A DNA stretch of 25,379 nt, taken from assembly GCA_937958295.1 (NCBI GenBank), contig CALFEY010000105.1:1-25379 (forward strand). The letters are read 5' to 3'. Below the pieces are notes generated by a model. That model saw only the letters and a list, made by a program, of their open reading frames with translations, was not told the origin of the DNA and made no database searches. This document shows, piece after piece, positions 15,318 to 22,925 of the stretch (its first letter is position 1; each line of letters opens with the position of its first letter). Origin of the DNA: an uncultured Pseudomonadota bacterium (GTDB lineage: Bacteria > Pseudomonadota > Gammaproteobacteria > Burkholderiales > Casimicrobiaceae). Both the position numbers and the translations under genes were made by a program.

Positions 15318-16424
15318 ATGAACGAAGCGAAGAACCGAGGTGCCACCGCTGCCCCGTTGACCCCGCGTGGTAGCAAGCGGCGAACGATCCTCAGGAGCGC
15401 CGCAGCCGCCGCCGCGGTGGGCACCGGCATGATCAATGCGCCGTATGCGCAGACCGGCAAGCTCGACGTCGTCAAGGGCACGCTCACGCCGCTCCTCGCC
15501 TACGCGCACCTGTATTCGGCGATCGACAAGGGGATCTTTGCCAAGTACGGCATCGAGAACCAGATCGACAGCGTCGATCTCGTCGCCTCGCTGCCCATCG
15601 TCGCGCGCGGCAGCTATGATTGGGGACGCTCGTCCAACGGGCCCGGCTACTTCAATGCACTCAACAGCGGCCTCTCGGTCGTGGGTGTCGTCGACCGCCT
15701 CACGTACACGTGCTCGTCGGACAACTGCCTGTCGGTCAGCACCAAGAACTACGATGCGGGCATCCGCAAGTTCGCCGACCTCAAGGGCAAGACCATCGGC
15801 ATCAATGCGCCGGGCAGCGCCACCGACTACTGGGCGGGCCGCGCGCTGGCCGAGAACAAGATGACGCGCGCCGACGTGCGTATCGTGGCGATGGGCTATC
15901 CCGAGCTTCTCGCTGCGCTGAGCTCAGGCTCCGTCGATGCGGGCTACCTGCCCGAGCCGCTGCTCACGAAGGGCGTGATGGAAGGCAAGGTCAAGATCCT
16001 GGAGCCGGTGGTGAACATCGTGCCGGGCGACAACATCGGGATGATGTTCTTCGGCAAGCAGTTCATGGACAAGCGCGACCTCGCCACGCGCTGGCTCATG
16101 GCCTACGTCGAAGGCGTGCGCTTCGCGCAGAGCCCCCAGAACCGCAAGGAGGTCATCGCCATCGTGGCCAAGTACACGAGGGTCGAGATCCCGGTGCTGG
16201 AGGCGATCTACGACAAGCGCATCACGTGGCCCCAGGTCGATCCCAATGGACGCGTGGACGCGGCCAAGATGCTCGCGGGGCAGGGACAGTACTTCCTGCA
16301 GACCAAGCAGGTCGACAAGCTGCCCGAGCCCAGCCGCATCTTCGACTCGACGCTGCTCGACGCGGCGGTCAAGCAGCTCGGCGGCGACGTGAAGTTCGAC
16401 CAGTACCAGCTTTGCAAGATGTGA
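15318..16424 (+). CDS. ABC transporter substrate-binding protein, SsuA/NMT1 family, with Tat-like signal
   Basis: The ATG at 15318 follows GAGGAAGAGG and is preferred over the in-frame start at 15288. The 368-residue protein has a long N-region with twin arginines (GSKRRTILRS, about 17-26) followed by an Ala-rich hydrophobic stretch and a cleavage site near YAQ-TG, so export through the Tat system is likely. The mature part has the NMT1/SsuA-like fold features: LYSAIDKGIFAKYGI, ADLKGKTIGINAPGSATDYW, AALSSGSVDAGYLPEPLL. A close Cys pair (TYTCSSDNCLS) could form a disulfide. It defines the importer's substrate. Relatives bind sulfonates, thiamine precursors, formylaminopyrimidines, phthalate and other small molecules, so specificity cannot be assigned. 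Confidence 0.9.
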   Translation: MNEAKNRGATAAPLTPRGSKRRTILRSAAAAAAVGTGMINAPYAQTGKLDVVKGTLTPLLAYAHLYSAIDKGIFAKYGIENQIDSVDLVASLPIVARGSYDWGRSSNGPGYFNALNSGLSVVGVVDRLTYTCSSDNCLSVSTKNYDAGIRKFADLKGKTIGINAPGSATDYWAGRALAENKMTRADVRIVAMGYPELLAALSSGSVDAGYLPEPLLTKGVMEGKVKILEPVVNIVPGDNIGMMFFGKQFMDKRDLATRWLMAYVEGVRFAQSPQNRKEVIAIVAKYTRVEIPVLEAIYDKRITWPQVDPNGRVDAAKMLAGQGQYFLQTKQVDKLPEPSRIFDSTLLDAAVKQLGGDVKFDQYQLCKM

Positions 16425-16434
16425 TGGAGGCGGG

Positions 16435-17169
16435 ATGAACACGCAAGGCGAGGACTTCTTCGCATCGATGAGCCACCTCATGTCCGAGGCCGAGGTCGCC
16501 CAGTTGCGCAAGGCCGGCATGGGCAAGAAGATCGGCTTCGGTGAGCGCCCGGCGCTCGTGATCATCGACGCCCAGAACTACATGGTCGGCCCGACCGGCC
16601 CCGATGACCGCAACGAGTATCCCTCGGCATGCCCGACGGGCCGCCCGGCCATCGCGGTGATCAAGGCCCTGGCCGAGGCGTTTCGCGCCGGCAAGCACCC
16701 GGTGTTCTATACGCGCGCGGTGGCGCGGCGCGACGGCGTCGACATGGGCATCAAGCGGCTGAAGCGCGGCGTGTTGAACATCGAGGGTTGGTACCTCGAA
16801 GGCACCAAGGGCGCGGAGATCGTGCCGGAGATCGCGCCGCACCCGCAGGACATCGTGATGACCAAGCACAAGCAGAGCGGCTTTCACGCCACGCCGCTGC
16901 TCGACCACCTCATCGCGGCGCGGATCGACACCGTGGTGATTGTTGGCGGCTCGACCAGCAACTGCATCCGCGCGACGGCCATCGACAGCATGTCGCACAA
17001 CTTTCGCACGATCGTGCCGCGCGACGGCGTGTTCGATCGCGTGCGCATTTCCCACGAAGTCAACCTGATGGACATCGACCGGCAACTGGGCGACGTCGTG
17101 CCCTCGAGCGCCGTGCTCGCCTACCTCGAATCGCTGCCCCAGCCGGCCGCGGAGACCACGCATGCCTGA
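16435..17169 (+). CDS. Isochorismatase-family cysteine hydrolase (amidohydrolase, N-carbamoylsarcosine amidase/maleamate amidase type)
   Basis: The ATG at 16435 follows GGAGG. The 244-residue enzyme has the catalytic triad of the family: Asp45 in LVIIDAQNYM, Lys144 in VMTKHKQSGF and Cys177 in GGSTSNCIRA, with the usual cis-peptide neighbourhood before the Cys. Members hydrolyse C-N bonds of small amides and carbamoyl compounds and release ammonia (N-carbamoylsarcosine, nicotinamide, maleamate, ureidoacrylate). The N-terminal extension of about 35 residues is as in N-carbamoylsarcosine amidase-like members. It overlaps the next gene by 8 bases. Downstream of an imidase or allantoinase-like ring opener, a half-amidase or decarbamoylating step is the natural inference. 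Confidence 0.9.
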   Translation: MNTQGEDFFASMSHLMSEAEVAQLRKAGMGKKIGFGERPALVIIDAQNYMVGPTGPDDRNEYPSACPTGRPAIAVIKALAEAFRAGKHPVFYTRAVARRDGVDMGIKRLKRGVLNIEGWYLEGTKGAEIVPEIAPHPQDIVMTKHKQSGFHATPLLDHLIAARIDTVVIVGGSTSNCIRATAIDSMSHNFRTIVPRDGVFDRVRISHEVNLMDIDRQLGDVVPSSAVLAYLESLPQPAAETTHA

Positions 17170-18109
17170 CAGCAACTACTGGCCCGACCCCGAGGTCGGC
17201 CCCCCGCGAGACCTCGTCGGCTACGGCCGCCACCTGCCCAAGGTGCGCTGGCCCAACGGCGAGCGCGTCGTCGTGAGCCTCTGCCTCAACTACGAGGAAG
17301 GCAGCGAGCGCACGTTCGCCGCCGGCGACGGTGCCAACGAGAACAGCGGCGAAACGCCGCGCTCGTTCCCCGCCGGCACGCGCAACCTCTCGATGGAATC
17401 GGTGTTCGAGTACGGCAGCCGCGCCGGCGTGCAGCGCCTGCTGCGGATGTTCGACGACCTCGGCGTCAAGTGCACGGCTTACGCTGCCGCCGTCGCGCTG
17501 GCCTGTAATCCCGAAGCCGCGCGATGGATGGTCGAGTCCGGCCACGAGATCTGCTCGCACGGATGGCGCTGGAGCGAGCAGTGGACGATGTCGCGCGAGC
17601 AGGAAGCCGATCACATCGCCAAGGCCGTGGACCTTTTCCAGAAGGTGTGCGGGGTCAAGCCCGAGGGCTGGTACAGCCGCTACGGCGCCAGCGTCAACAC
17701 GCGCGAGCTGCTCGTGGAGGCCGGCTTTCTTTACGACAGCGATGCCTACAACGACGACCTGCCCTACTTCGCCAACGTCAAGGGCAAGCAGCACCTGGTC
17801 ATCCCGTACAGCATGACGTACAACGACGGGCGCTTCAGCACCGCGCATTTCGGCGATCCCGACGGCTTCCTCAGCCTGCTGAAGCGCGCCCTCGACTACT
17901 ACTGGGAAGAAGGCGCGACGTTTCCCCGCATGATGTCGATCGGCCTCCACCCGCGCTGGATCGGCCAGGCCGCGCGTGCCTCCGCGCTGCGCGACTTCAT
18001 CGTCTATGCGCAGGAGAAGGGTGGCGTGTCGTTCGTGCGCCGCGCCGACGTCGCGCGCTGGTGGCTTGCCAATCACGCGTCGTTCCCGCGCGAGGGCGGC
18101 AGCCGGTGA
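17162..18109 (+). CDS. Polysaccharide-deacetylase-fold amidohydrolase (PuuE allantoinase / cyclic imide hydrolase type)
   Basis: 315 residues of the CE4/NodB-fold branch that includes the metal-independent allantoinase PuuE. Typical features are RWPNGERVVVSLCLNYEEGS (NYEEG at 43-47, replacing the Asp-Asp metal motif of true deacetylases), GHEICSHGWRW (127-137), the WYSRYGASVNTRELL segment, YDSDAYNDDLPY, and a late MSIGLHPRWIGQ. Family members here open cyclic ureides or imides, not sugars. The NYEEG motif and absence of a signal peptide argue against peptidoglycan or chitin deacetylation. The start overlaps the amidase gene by 8 bases, so the two hydrolases are coupled. True substrate is unknown: allantoin is possible, but no other ureide-pathway genes (allantoate or ureidoglycolate enzymes) are present, which favours another ring. 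Confidence 0.85.
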   Translation: MPDSNYWPDPEVGPPRDLVGYGRHLPKVRWPNGERVVVSLCLNYEEGSERTFAAGDGANENSGETPRSFPAGTRNLSMESVFEYGSRAGVQRLLRMFDDLGVKCTAYAAAVALACNPEAARWMVESGHEICSHGWRWSEQWTMSREQEADHIAKAVDLFQKVCGVKPEGWYSRYGASVNTRELLVEAGFLYDSDAYNDDLPYFANVKGKQHLVIPYSMTYNDGRFSTAHFGDPDGFLSLLKRALDYYWEEGATFPRMMSIGLHPRWIGQAARASALRDFIVYAQEKGGVSFVRRADVARWWLANHASFPREGGSR

Positions 18110-19509
18110 GCGCCACCGCCGCGCCGCGCGCGCCGTGCGTGCTCTCGGCCACGGGGATGCTCGGCACCGGCTTTTCCGAGCGGTCGCTGTTGCGCGGCAT
18201 CGAGCTCGGCGCCCAAGCGATCGGCTGCGACGCCGGCTCTTCCGATCCCGGGCCCCACTTCCTGGGCTCCGGACAACTCTCGCGTGCAGTGGATGCAACG
18301 AAGCGCGACCTCGACTGCATCCTGCGGGCGGGGCGTGCGGCCGACATTCCCGTAGCCGTCGGCTCCGCCATCAACGCGGGTGGCGACGAGCAGTTGCGCG
18401 TCGCGGTGCGCCTCGTGCACGAGATCGCGACCGAGCACAAGCTCGACATCAAGCTTGCCGTGATCCACAGCGAGCTCTCGCGCGAGTGGATGCGCGACGC
18501 CCTACGCGCGGGACGCGTGCGCGCCATGCCCGGCGTGCCCGAGCTCGACGAGGCGACGATCGACAGCAGCGCGCACCTCGTCGCGCAGATCGGCCCTGAG
18601 CCGTACCGCCGCGCCTTCGACGCCGGCGCAAACGTGGTGATCGCCGGCCGCTCGAGCGATGCCGCGATCTTCGCCGCCTTGGCGACGCGCCTCGGCGTGG
18701 CGCCCGGCCCCGCATGGCACGCAGGCAAGGTGCTCGAGTGCGGTGCGGCGGCGGCGGTCAAGCGCGTACATCCGGACTGCATCATCGCCACGTACGCCGA
18801 CGACGCCTTCACCGTCGAGCTCCCCAATCCCGCCATGGCCTGCACGGAGCTTTCCGTGCGTGCCCACGGCTACTACGAGAATGCGGATCCCTACCAGATC
18901 CACGAGCCCGGCGGCACCATCGACACGACGCAATCCGTCTATCGCGAGATCGGCGGTGGCCGCGTGCGCGTCGAAGGCTCTCGCTTCATCCCGGCCGACC
19001 GCTACGAAGTACGTGTCGAGGGCAGCCGCTTCATCGGCTATCGCTCGATCGCCATTGCCGGCGTCAGCGATCCCATCCTGCTGGCCGACCTCGACACCTT
19101 CCTCAGCACCAGCCAAACGCAGATCGTGCGCAAGTGCGAAGAGAGCCTTGGCATGGTCCACGGCAAGGACTTCCGCCTCTGCGTGCGGCGCTATGGCGCG
19201 GCCGATGGGCAGCCCTCCGCGGGCATGACGCATACGGTGGGCATCGTCTACGAAGTCGTGGCCGGCGAGCAGGCGCGTGCGCGCGCCGCCGTCGCGGTGG
19301 CGGTGCACACCGTGTTGCATCATCCCGTGTCGGGCTGGGAGGGCTTCGTGAGCAACCTCGCCATTCCTTTCTCGCCCGCGGTGTTCGACGGCGGGCCGGT
19401 GTACGAATGGTCGGTCAACCATCTCGTGACCCTCGACGATCCGGTGGCGCCGTTCCGCATCGCCGGGCCGCGCACGATCACGGCGGAGTACGACGATGCG
19501 GCTTGGTGA
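18106..19509 (+). CDS. AtuA-family protein (acyclic terpene utilisation, DUF1446)
   Basis: GTG start at 18106 in a GTGA overlap with the previous stop; a longer frame reaching back to 17524 lies inside the hydrolase gene and is rejected. The 467-residue protein has the DUF1446 beginning (SATGMLGTGFSERSLLRGIE, then GCDAGSSDPGPHFLGSG), the central AGRSSDAAIFAALATRLG and FTVELPNPAMACTELSVRAH. No known catalytic motif is visible. AtuA belongs to the Pseudomonas citronellol/geraniol cluster but its reaction is not settled. Here it is paired with a DUF4387 gene, overlapping by 14 bases, a very common pairing that suggests a two-subunit enzyme. With CoA-transferase and CitE-like genes next to it, an action on an unsaturated or branched acid, such as hydration, is a hypothesis. 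Confidence 0.88.
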   Translation: MSATAAPRAPCVLSATGMLGTGFSERSLLRGIELGAQAIGCDAGSSDPGPHFLGSGQLSRAVDATKRDLDCILRAGRAADIPVAVGSAINAGGDEQLRVAVRLVHEIATEHKLDIKLAVIHSELSREWMRDALRAGRVRAMPGVPELDEATIDSSAHLVAQIGPEPYRRAFDAGANVVIAGRSSDAAIFAALATRLGVAPGPAWHAGKVLECGAAAAVKRVHPDCIIATYADDAFTVELPNPAMACTELSVRAHGYYENADPYQIHEPGGTIDTTQSVYREIGGGRVRVEGSRFIPADRYEVRVEGSRFIGYRSIAIAGVSDPILLADLDTFLSTSQTQIVRKCEESLGMVHGKDFRLCVRRYGAADGQPSAGMTHTVGIVYEVVAGEQARARAAVAVAVHTVLHHPVSGWEGFVSNLAIPFSPAVFDGGPVYEWSVNHLVTLDDPVAPFRIAGPRTITAEYDDAAW

Positions 19510-19816
19510 TCTCGCGCGGCTCGTGCGGTCCAAGAACGCCGGACCCTTCATGCTCACCCTCGACGTGCTGTTCGACGATACGGCGAGCTTCGACCAGGCG
19601 GCGGGTGTCGGCGTGCTTGCGCCGGCGTTTATCGCAACGCTCTACGACGTCCCGGAGGCGTCGGTGCGCCTCTTCCATCTGCGCGATGCGCTGACGATCA
19701 AGATCTCGTTTCCGCGCAAGTCACCCTCCGGCGCTTTCGGCGACGACGACGTGTACGGATGCCAGTACATGGCTCGCCTCGCCGCGCAGCCGCTGCGCAT
19801 CGGAGGCGCCACGTGA
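19496..19816 (+). CDS. DUF4387 protein, probable partner subunit of the AtuA-family protein
   Basis: 106 residues, matching the family's usual size, with the recognisable beginning LGDLARLVRSKNAGPFMLTL DVLFDD-type pattern and ISFPRKSPSGAFGDDDVYGC near the end. The ATG lies 14 bases inside the AtuA-family gene and the stop is shared with the GTGA start of the CoA-transferase, so its synthesis is coupled on both sides. Function is unknown. Its constant association with DUF1446 proteins argues for one complex, with this the small subunit. No signal peptide or metal-binding cluster is visible. Confidence 0.88.
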   Translation: MRLGDLARLVRSKNAGPFMLTLDVLFDDTASFDQAAGVGVLAPAFIATLYDVPEASVRLFHLRDALTIKISFPRKSPSGAFGDDDVYGCQYMARLAAQPLRIGGAT

Positions 19817-21006
19817 CCCCGGAGGGACCGCTCGCGGGACTGAAGGTCATCGATGCCTCGACCCTCTTCGCCGGCCCGCTGGCGGCGATGCTGCTCGGCG
19901 ATTTCGGCGCCGACGTGCTCAAGATCGAGCATCCCAAGGGAGACCCTGCCCGCAGCCACGGCAAGGCCAAGGGCAACATTCCGCTGTGGTGGAAGCTCAT
20001 CGGCCGCAACAAGCGCGCGATCACCTTGTACCTGGGCTCGCCCGAAGGCCAGGCGTTGTTTCGCCGCCTGGTGGCCGATGCGGACGTCGTCATCGAGAAC
20101 TTCCGTCCCGGCACGCTCGAGCGCTGGAGCCTCGGCTACGACGAGCTCTCGCGCATCAATCCGCGCCTCGTGCTCGTGCGCGTCACCGCCTACGGGCAGT
20201 TCGGCCCGTATTCGAACCGTCCCGGCTTCGGCACCATCGCCGAAGCCATGAGCGGCTTCGCGTCGATCACGGGCAGTCCCGACGGTCCGCCCACGCTGCC
20301 GCCCTTCGGCCTCGCAGACGGCATCGCCGGCATCTCGTCCGCCCTCGCGGCCATGATGGCGATCCACGCGCGCACAAGCACCGGTCGCGGCCAGGTGGCG
20401 GACGTCGCGCTCATCGAGCCGATCCTCACGGTGCTCGGCGCGCAGGCCGTGATCTTCGACCAGCTCGGGTACGTGCAGCAACGCACCGGCAATCGCTCCG
20501 CCAAGAATGCGCCGCGCAACACATACAAGACGAGCGACGGCCATTGGATCGCGGTGTCGACCTCGTCCCAGGCCATCGCCGACCGCGTGATGCGCATCGT
20601 CGGCTGGCCCGAGGTGATCGACGAGCCGTGGTTCAAGAGCGCGCGCGGCCGCTACGAGCACGTCGAGGAGCTCGACGCTCGCGTGGCAGGCTGGATCGGC
20701 ACGCGCACGCGGGCGGCGGTGATGCAGGCCTTCGACGAAGCCGAAGCCGCCGCCGCGCCCGTGTACGACATCCGCGACATCTTCGCGGATCCGCAGTTCA
20801 AGGCGCTCGATTCCATCACCTCGGTGCCCGATCCCGACCTCGGCACGCTACGCATGCAGAACGTGCTGTTCCGTCTCTCCCAGAATCGCGGCTCGATCCG
20901 CTCGACGGGGCGCGCGCTGGGTGCGGACAACGATGCCGTGTACCGCGAAGAGCTCGGCCTGTCATCCGACGAGATCGCAGGCCTCCACGCGCGCGGCGTG
21001 ATTTAG
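19813..21006 (+). CDS. CaiB/BaiF family (class III) CoA-transferase
   Basis: GTG start at 19813, overlapping the DUF4387 stop (GTGA). The 397-residue enzyme begins LAGLKVIDASTLFAGPLAAM, has LGDFGADVLKIEHPKGDPAR, RNKRAITLYLGSPEGQ, ADVVIENFRPGTLERWSLGY and the catalytic Asp at residue 169 (GLADGIAG), the same number as in formyl-CoA transferase and CaiB. It transfers CoA from an acyl-CoA donor (often succinyl-CoA) to a carboxylic acid through an aspartyl thioester-type mechanism. Next to a CitE-like lyase the expected acceptor is a beta- or citramalate-like hydroxy acid whose CoA ester is then cleaved, as in succinyl-CoA:citramalate CoA-transferase pathways. The exact acid is inference. Confidence 0.93.
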   Translation: MTPEGPLAGLKVIDASTLFAGPLAAMLLGDFGADVLKIEHPKGDPARSHGKAKGNIPLWWKLIGRNKRAITLYLGSPEGQALFRRLVADADVVIENFRPGTLERWSLGYDELSRINPRLVLVRVTAYGQFGPYSNRPGFGTIAEAMSGFASITGSPDGPPTLPPFGLADGIAGISSALAAMMAIHARTSTGRGQVADVALIEPILTVLGAQAVIFDQLGYVQQRTGNRSAKNAPRNTYKTSDGHWIAVSTSSQAIADRVMRIVGWPEVIDEPWFKSARGRYEHVEELDARVAGWIGTRTRAAVMQAFDEAEAAAAPVYDIRDIFADPQFKALDSITSVPDPDLGTLRMQNVLFRLSQNRGSIRSTGRALGADNDAVYREELGLSSDEIAGLHARGVI

Positions 21007-21009
21007 GCG

Positions 21010-21861
21010 ATGTTGCGCTCGTACCTCTACGCGCCGGGCAATCGCGCCGATCTCCTGGCGAAGGTCGCCACACGGGGCGCCGATGCGGTGGTGCTCGACC
21101 TCGAAGATGCGGTGCCCCAGGCCGAGAAGGTCGCCGCGCGCCACGCGGTCGCGGCGTGGTTGTCGGATCGCGACGCCGACGATGCAACGCAGGTGTACGT
21201 CCGCATCAATGGGGGCGCCGCCGCCCTAGATGATCTCGCCGGATTGCCGCTCGACCGCCTCGATGGCGTGCGCCTGCCCAAGGTGGAGGATGCGGCGCTC
21301 GTGCGCGCCGTGGACGACGTGCTCGCTCGCGCGGAGGCGAACGGCGCTCGCGTCGTCCTCCATCCCCTCGTGGAAAGCGTGCAGGGGCTCTTCCGCCTCG
21401 ACGAGATCGTGGCCGCGTCGTCGCGCATCGAGCGCTTCATCTTCGGCGCCGGCGATTACGTCCTCGACGTGGCGGGCGAGGCTACGCCCGACCGCCAGGA
21501 AACGTTGTTCGCGCGCTCGTATCTCGTCGCGCGCTCGCGCTTCCTCGGCATCGGTGCGCCGATCGCGCATGTGTACACGCCCATCGCCGATCTCGAGAGC
21601 CTTGGCCGCGCCTGCCGCGTCGACCGTGCCCTCGGCTTCTTCGGGCGCTCCTGCATCCATCCGAGCCAGGTCGCCACGATCAATGCCGGGTTCACGTTCG
21701 GGCCCGCGGACGTCGAGCGCGCACAGGGCATGGTCGAGGCGTATCGCGCCTCGGTCGCCGCCGGCCGCGGTGCCGTCGTCGCGCCCAACGGCATGTTCGT
21801 CGACGAGGCCGGCTACAAGCGCGCATTGCGTATCCTCACGGTCGCAGCCAACACGCGTTGA
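21010..21861 (+). CDS. CitE-like HpcH/HpaI-family lyase (beta-hydroxyacyl-CoA lyase type)
   Basis: 283 residues starting 3 bases after the CoA-transferase stop. Conserved elements: RSYLYAPGNRADLLAKV, VVLDLEDAVP (29-35 region), Arg65 in VRING, the metal-binding Glu122 in HPLVESVQG and Asp149 in FGAGDYVLDV, then SCIHPSQV near the end. This matches citrate lyase beta subunit, L-malyl-CoA and citramalyl-CoA lyases, which cleave a beta-hydroxyacyl-CoA with Mg2+ to acetyl-CoA or propionyl-CoA plus an oxo acid. There are no citrate lyase alpha or gamma genes nearby, so a stand-alone CoA-ester lyase is favoured. It is the likely last step of the operon's pathway. Confidence 0.9.
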   Translation: MLRSYLYAPGNRADLLAKVATRGADAVVLDLEDAVPQAEKVAARHAVAAWLSDRDADDATQVYVRINGGAAALDDLAGLPLDRLDGVRLPKVEDAALVRAVDDVLARAEANGARVVLHPLVESVQGLFRLDEIVAASSRIERFIFGAGDYVLDVAGEATPDRQETLFARSYLVARSRFLGIGAPIAHVYTPIADLESLGRACRVDRALGFFGRSCIHPSQVATINAGFTFGPADVERAQGMVEAYRASVAAGRGAVVAPNGMFVDEAGYKRALRILTVAANTR

Positions 21862-21870
21862 GACCGCCGC

Positions 21871-22716
21871 ATGAGCGACATCACCCTCGCGCTCGAGCCT
21901 TCCCTAGCGCCCGCCTCGTCGACGGTGCGCTCGGTCGAGCGCTGCATCGACATCCTCGACCTGCTCGCGCGCGAGCGCGCTGGCATGACACTGTCCGCGC
22001 TAAGCCGTGCGATCGAGACGCCCAAGAGCACCACGCTGACGATCGTTCGGACCATGGTCGCGCGCGGGCTCGTCGCACACGAGGCGAGCACCAAGCTGTA
22101 CTCGCTCGGACTCGGGCTATCGCGCTACTTCCAACCCGATGCGCACAAGGTCAGCCTGATCGACGTCGCCACGCCGGCGCTCGAGTCACTTGCGCGCGAT
22201 ACGCTCGAGACGGCCACGCTCGCCGTCCGGGAAGCGGACAAGGTCTACAACGTCTGCCGCTTCGTCGGCCCGCAGCCGCTGCAGCTCGTGGTGCCGATTG
22301 GCGTTGCACGCGAGCTGCACGCCACTGCGGGCGGGAAGATCGTTCTCGCGTTCATGCCGGAGGCCGCGCGTGCGCAGTGGCTCGGCGAGCGAACGTTGCC
22401 TCGGTTCACGCCGCGCACCGTGACGGATGCGGGGGCGCTGGAGCGGCGCCTCGCCACGGTGCGGCGTGTAGGTTACGCGATTGCACGAGGGGAGACGTCC
22501 CCCGAGCTCTTCGGCGTCGCGGCGCCCGTGTTCAATCGTGATGGCGGCGTGATTGCGGCCGTGAACCTCTCGGGGCCGTTGTTTCGGCTTGCGCCGAATC
22601 AGGAGCGGTACGTCGAGGCCGTGAAGGGGGCGGCCGCGGAGATCACGCGGAGCGTGGCGCGCATTGGCGGGGAGATCGCGCTGCCGCGCGTGGTGCCGAC
22701 GGCGGAGCGGGCCTGA
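21871..22716 (+). CDS. IclR-family transcriptional regulator
   Basis: 281 residues, starting 9 bases after the lyase gene. An N-terminal winged helix-turn-helix (about 18-80: VRSVERCIDILDLLARERAG, LSALSRAIETPKSTTLTIVR) is followed by a GAF-like effector domain with the IclR features LHATAGGKIVLAFMP, RRVGYAIARGETSPELFGVA APVFN and GGVIAAVNLSGP. These regulators sense aromatic or small organic acids and act as activator or repressor of neighbouring catabolic genes. As last gene of the run it probably controls the operon, perhaps through the palindrome at 13670-13685; this is inference. It could also be expressed separately. Confidence 0.92.
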   Translation: MSDITLALEPSLAPASSTVRSVERCIDILDLLARERAGMTLSALSRAIETPKSTTLTIVRTMVARGLVAHEASTKLYSLGLGLSRYFQPDAHKVSLIDVATPALESLARDTLETATLAVREADKVYNVCRFVGPQPLQLVVPIGVARELHATAGGKIVLAFMPEAARAQWLGERTLPRFTPRTVTDAGALERRLATVRRVGYAIARGETSPELFGVAAPVFNRDGGVIAAVNLSGPLFRLAPNQERYVEAVKGAAAEITRSVARIGGEIALPRVVPTAERA

Positions 22717-22790
22717 CGACGTCGTTCCTGTCATGGCTGCTGGCCGCGCACTGACGCGTTGGCCGGGGCCTTCCACCTGCCCGCCGCGCT

Positions 22791-22806
22791 CGCCCCTCCG
22801 GGGGCG
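22791..22806 (+). terminator. GC-rich hairpin after the IclR gene, weak terminator candidate
   Basis: CGCCCC-TCCG-GGGGCG forms a perfect 6-bp stem with a tetraloop, 74 bases after the IclR stop. There is no T run after it, so factor-independent termination is doubtful. Confidence 0.3.
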
Positions 22807-22829
22807 GTGGCGCGTCATGTTGCCGCGCC

Positions 22830-22859
22830 TTAACGCCCGCGGGAGTAAGTCGGTAAAAT
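22830..22859 (+). promoter_or_regulatory. Probable promoter of the isocitrate dehydrogenase gene
   Basis: TAAAAT (22854-22859) is a good -10, with TTAACG (22830-22835) at 18 bases as -35. The leader of about 60 bases contains a small hairpin CGTCGC-TTC-GCGACG (22876-22890). Confidence 0.45.
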
Positions 22860-22925
22860 CGGGTGGCTTGGCCCACGTCGCTTCGCGACGGCGGGGCTGC
22901 TAACGATATCTCGACGAGGAACGCA

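Noticed and set aside
17524..18105. In-frame N-terminal extension of the AtuA-family gene back to 17524
   Set aside because: It lies inside the well-supported PuuE-like gene and is Arg-rich shadow sequence; the DUF1446 domain begins right after GTG 18106.
17162..18109. Reading the CE4-fold gene as a chitin or peptidoglycan deacetylase
   Set aside because: No signal peptide, NYEEG in place of the usual metal-binding Asp-Asp motif, and neighbours for small-molecule catabolism.
21010..21861. Reading the CitE-like gene as part of citrate lyase
   Set aside because: No alpha or acyl-carrier subunit genes or cofactor-synthesis genes nearby; stand-alone CoA-ester lyase fits the adjacent CoA-transferase better.
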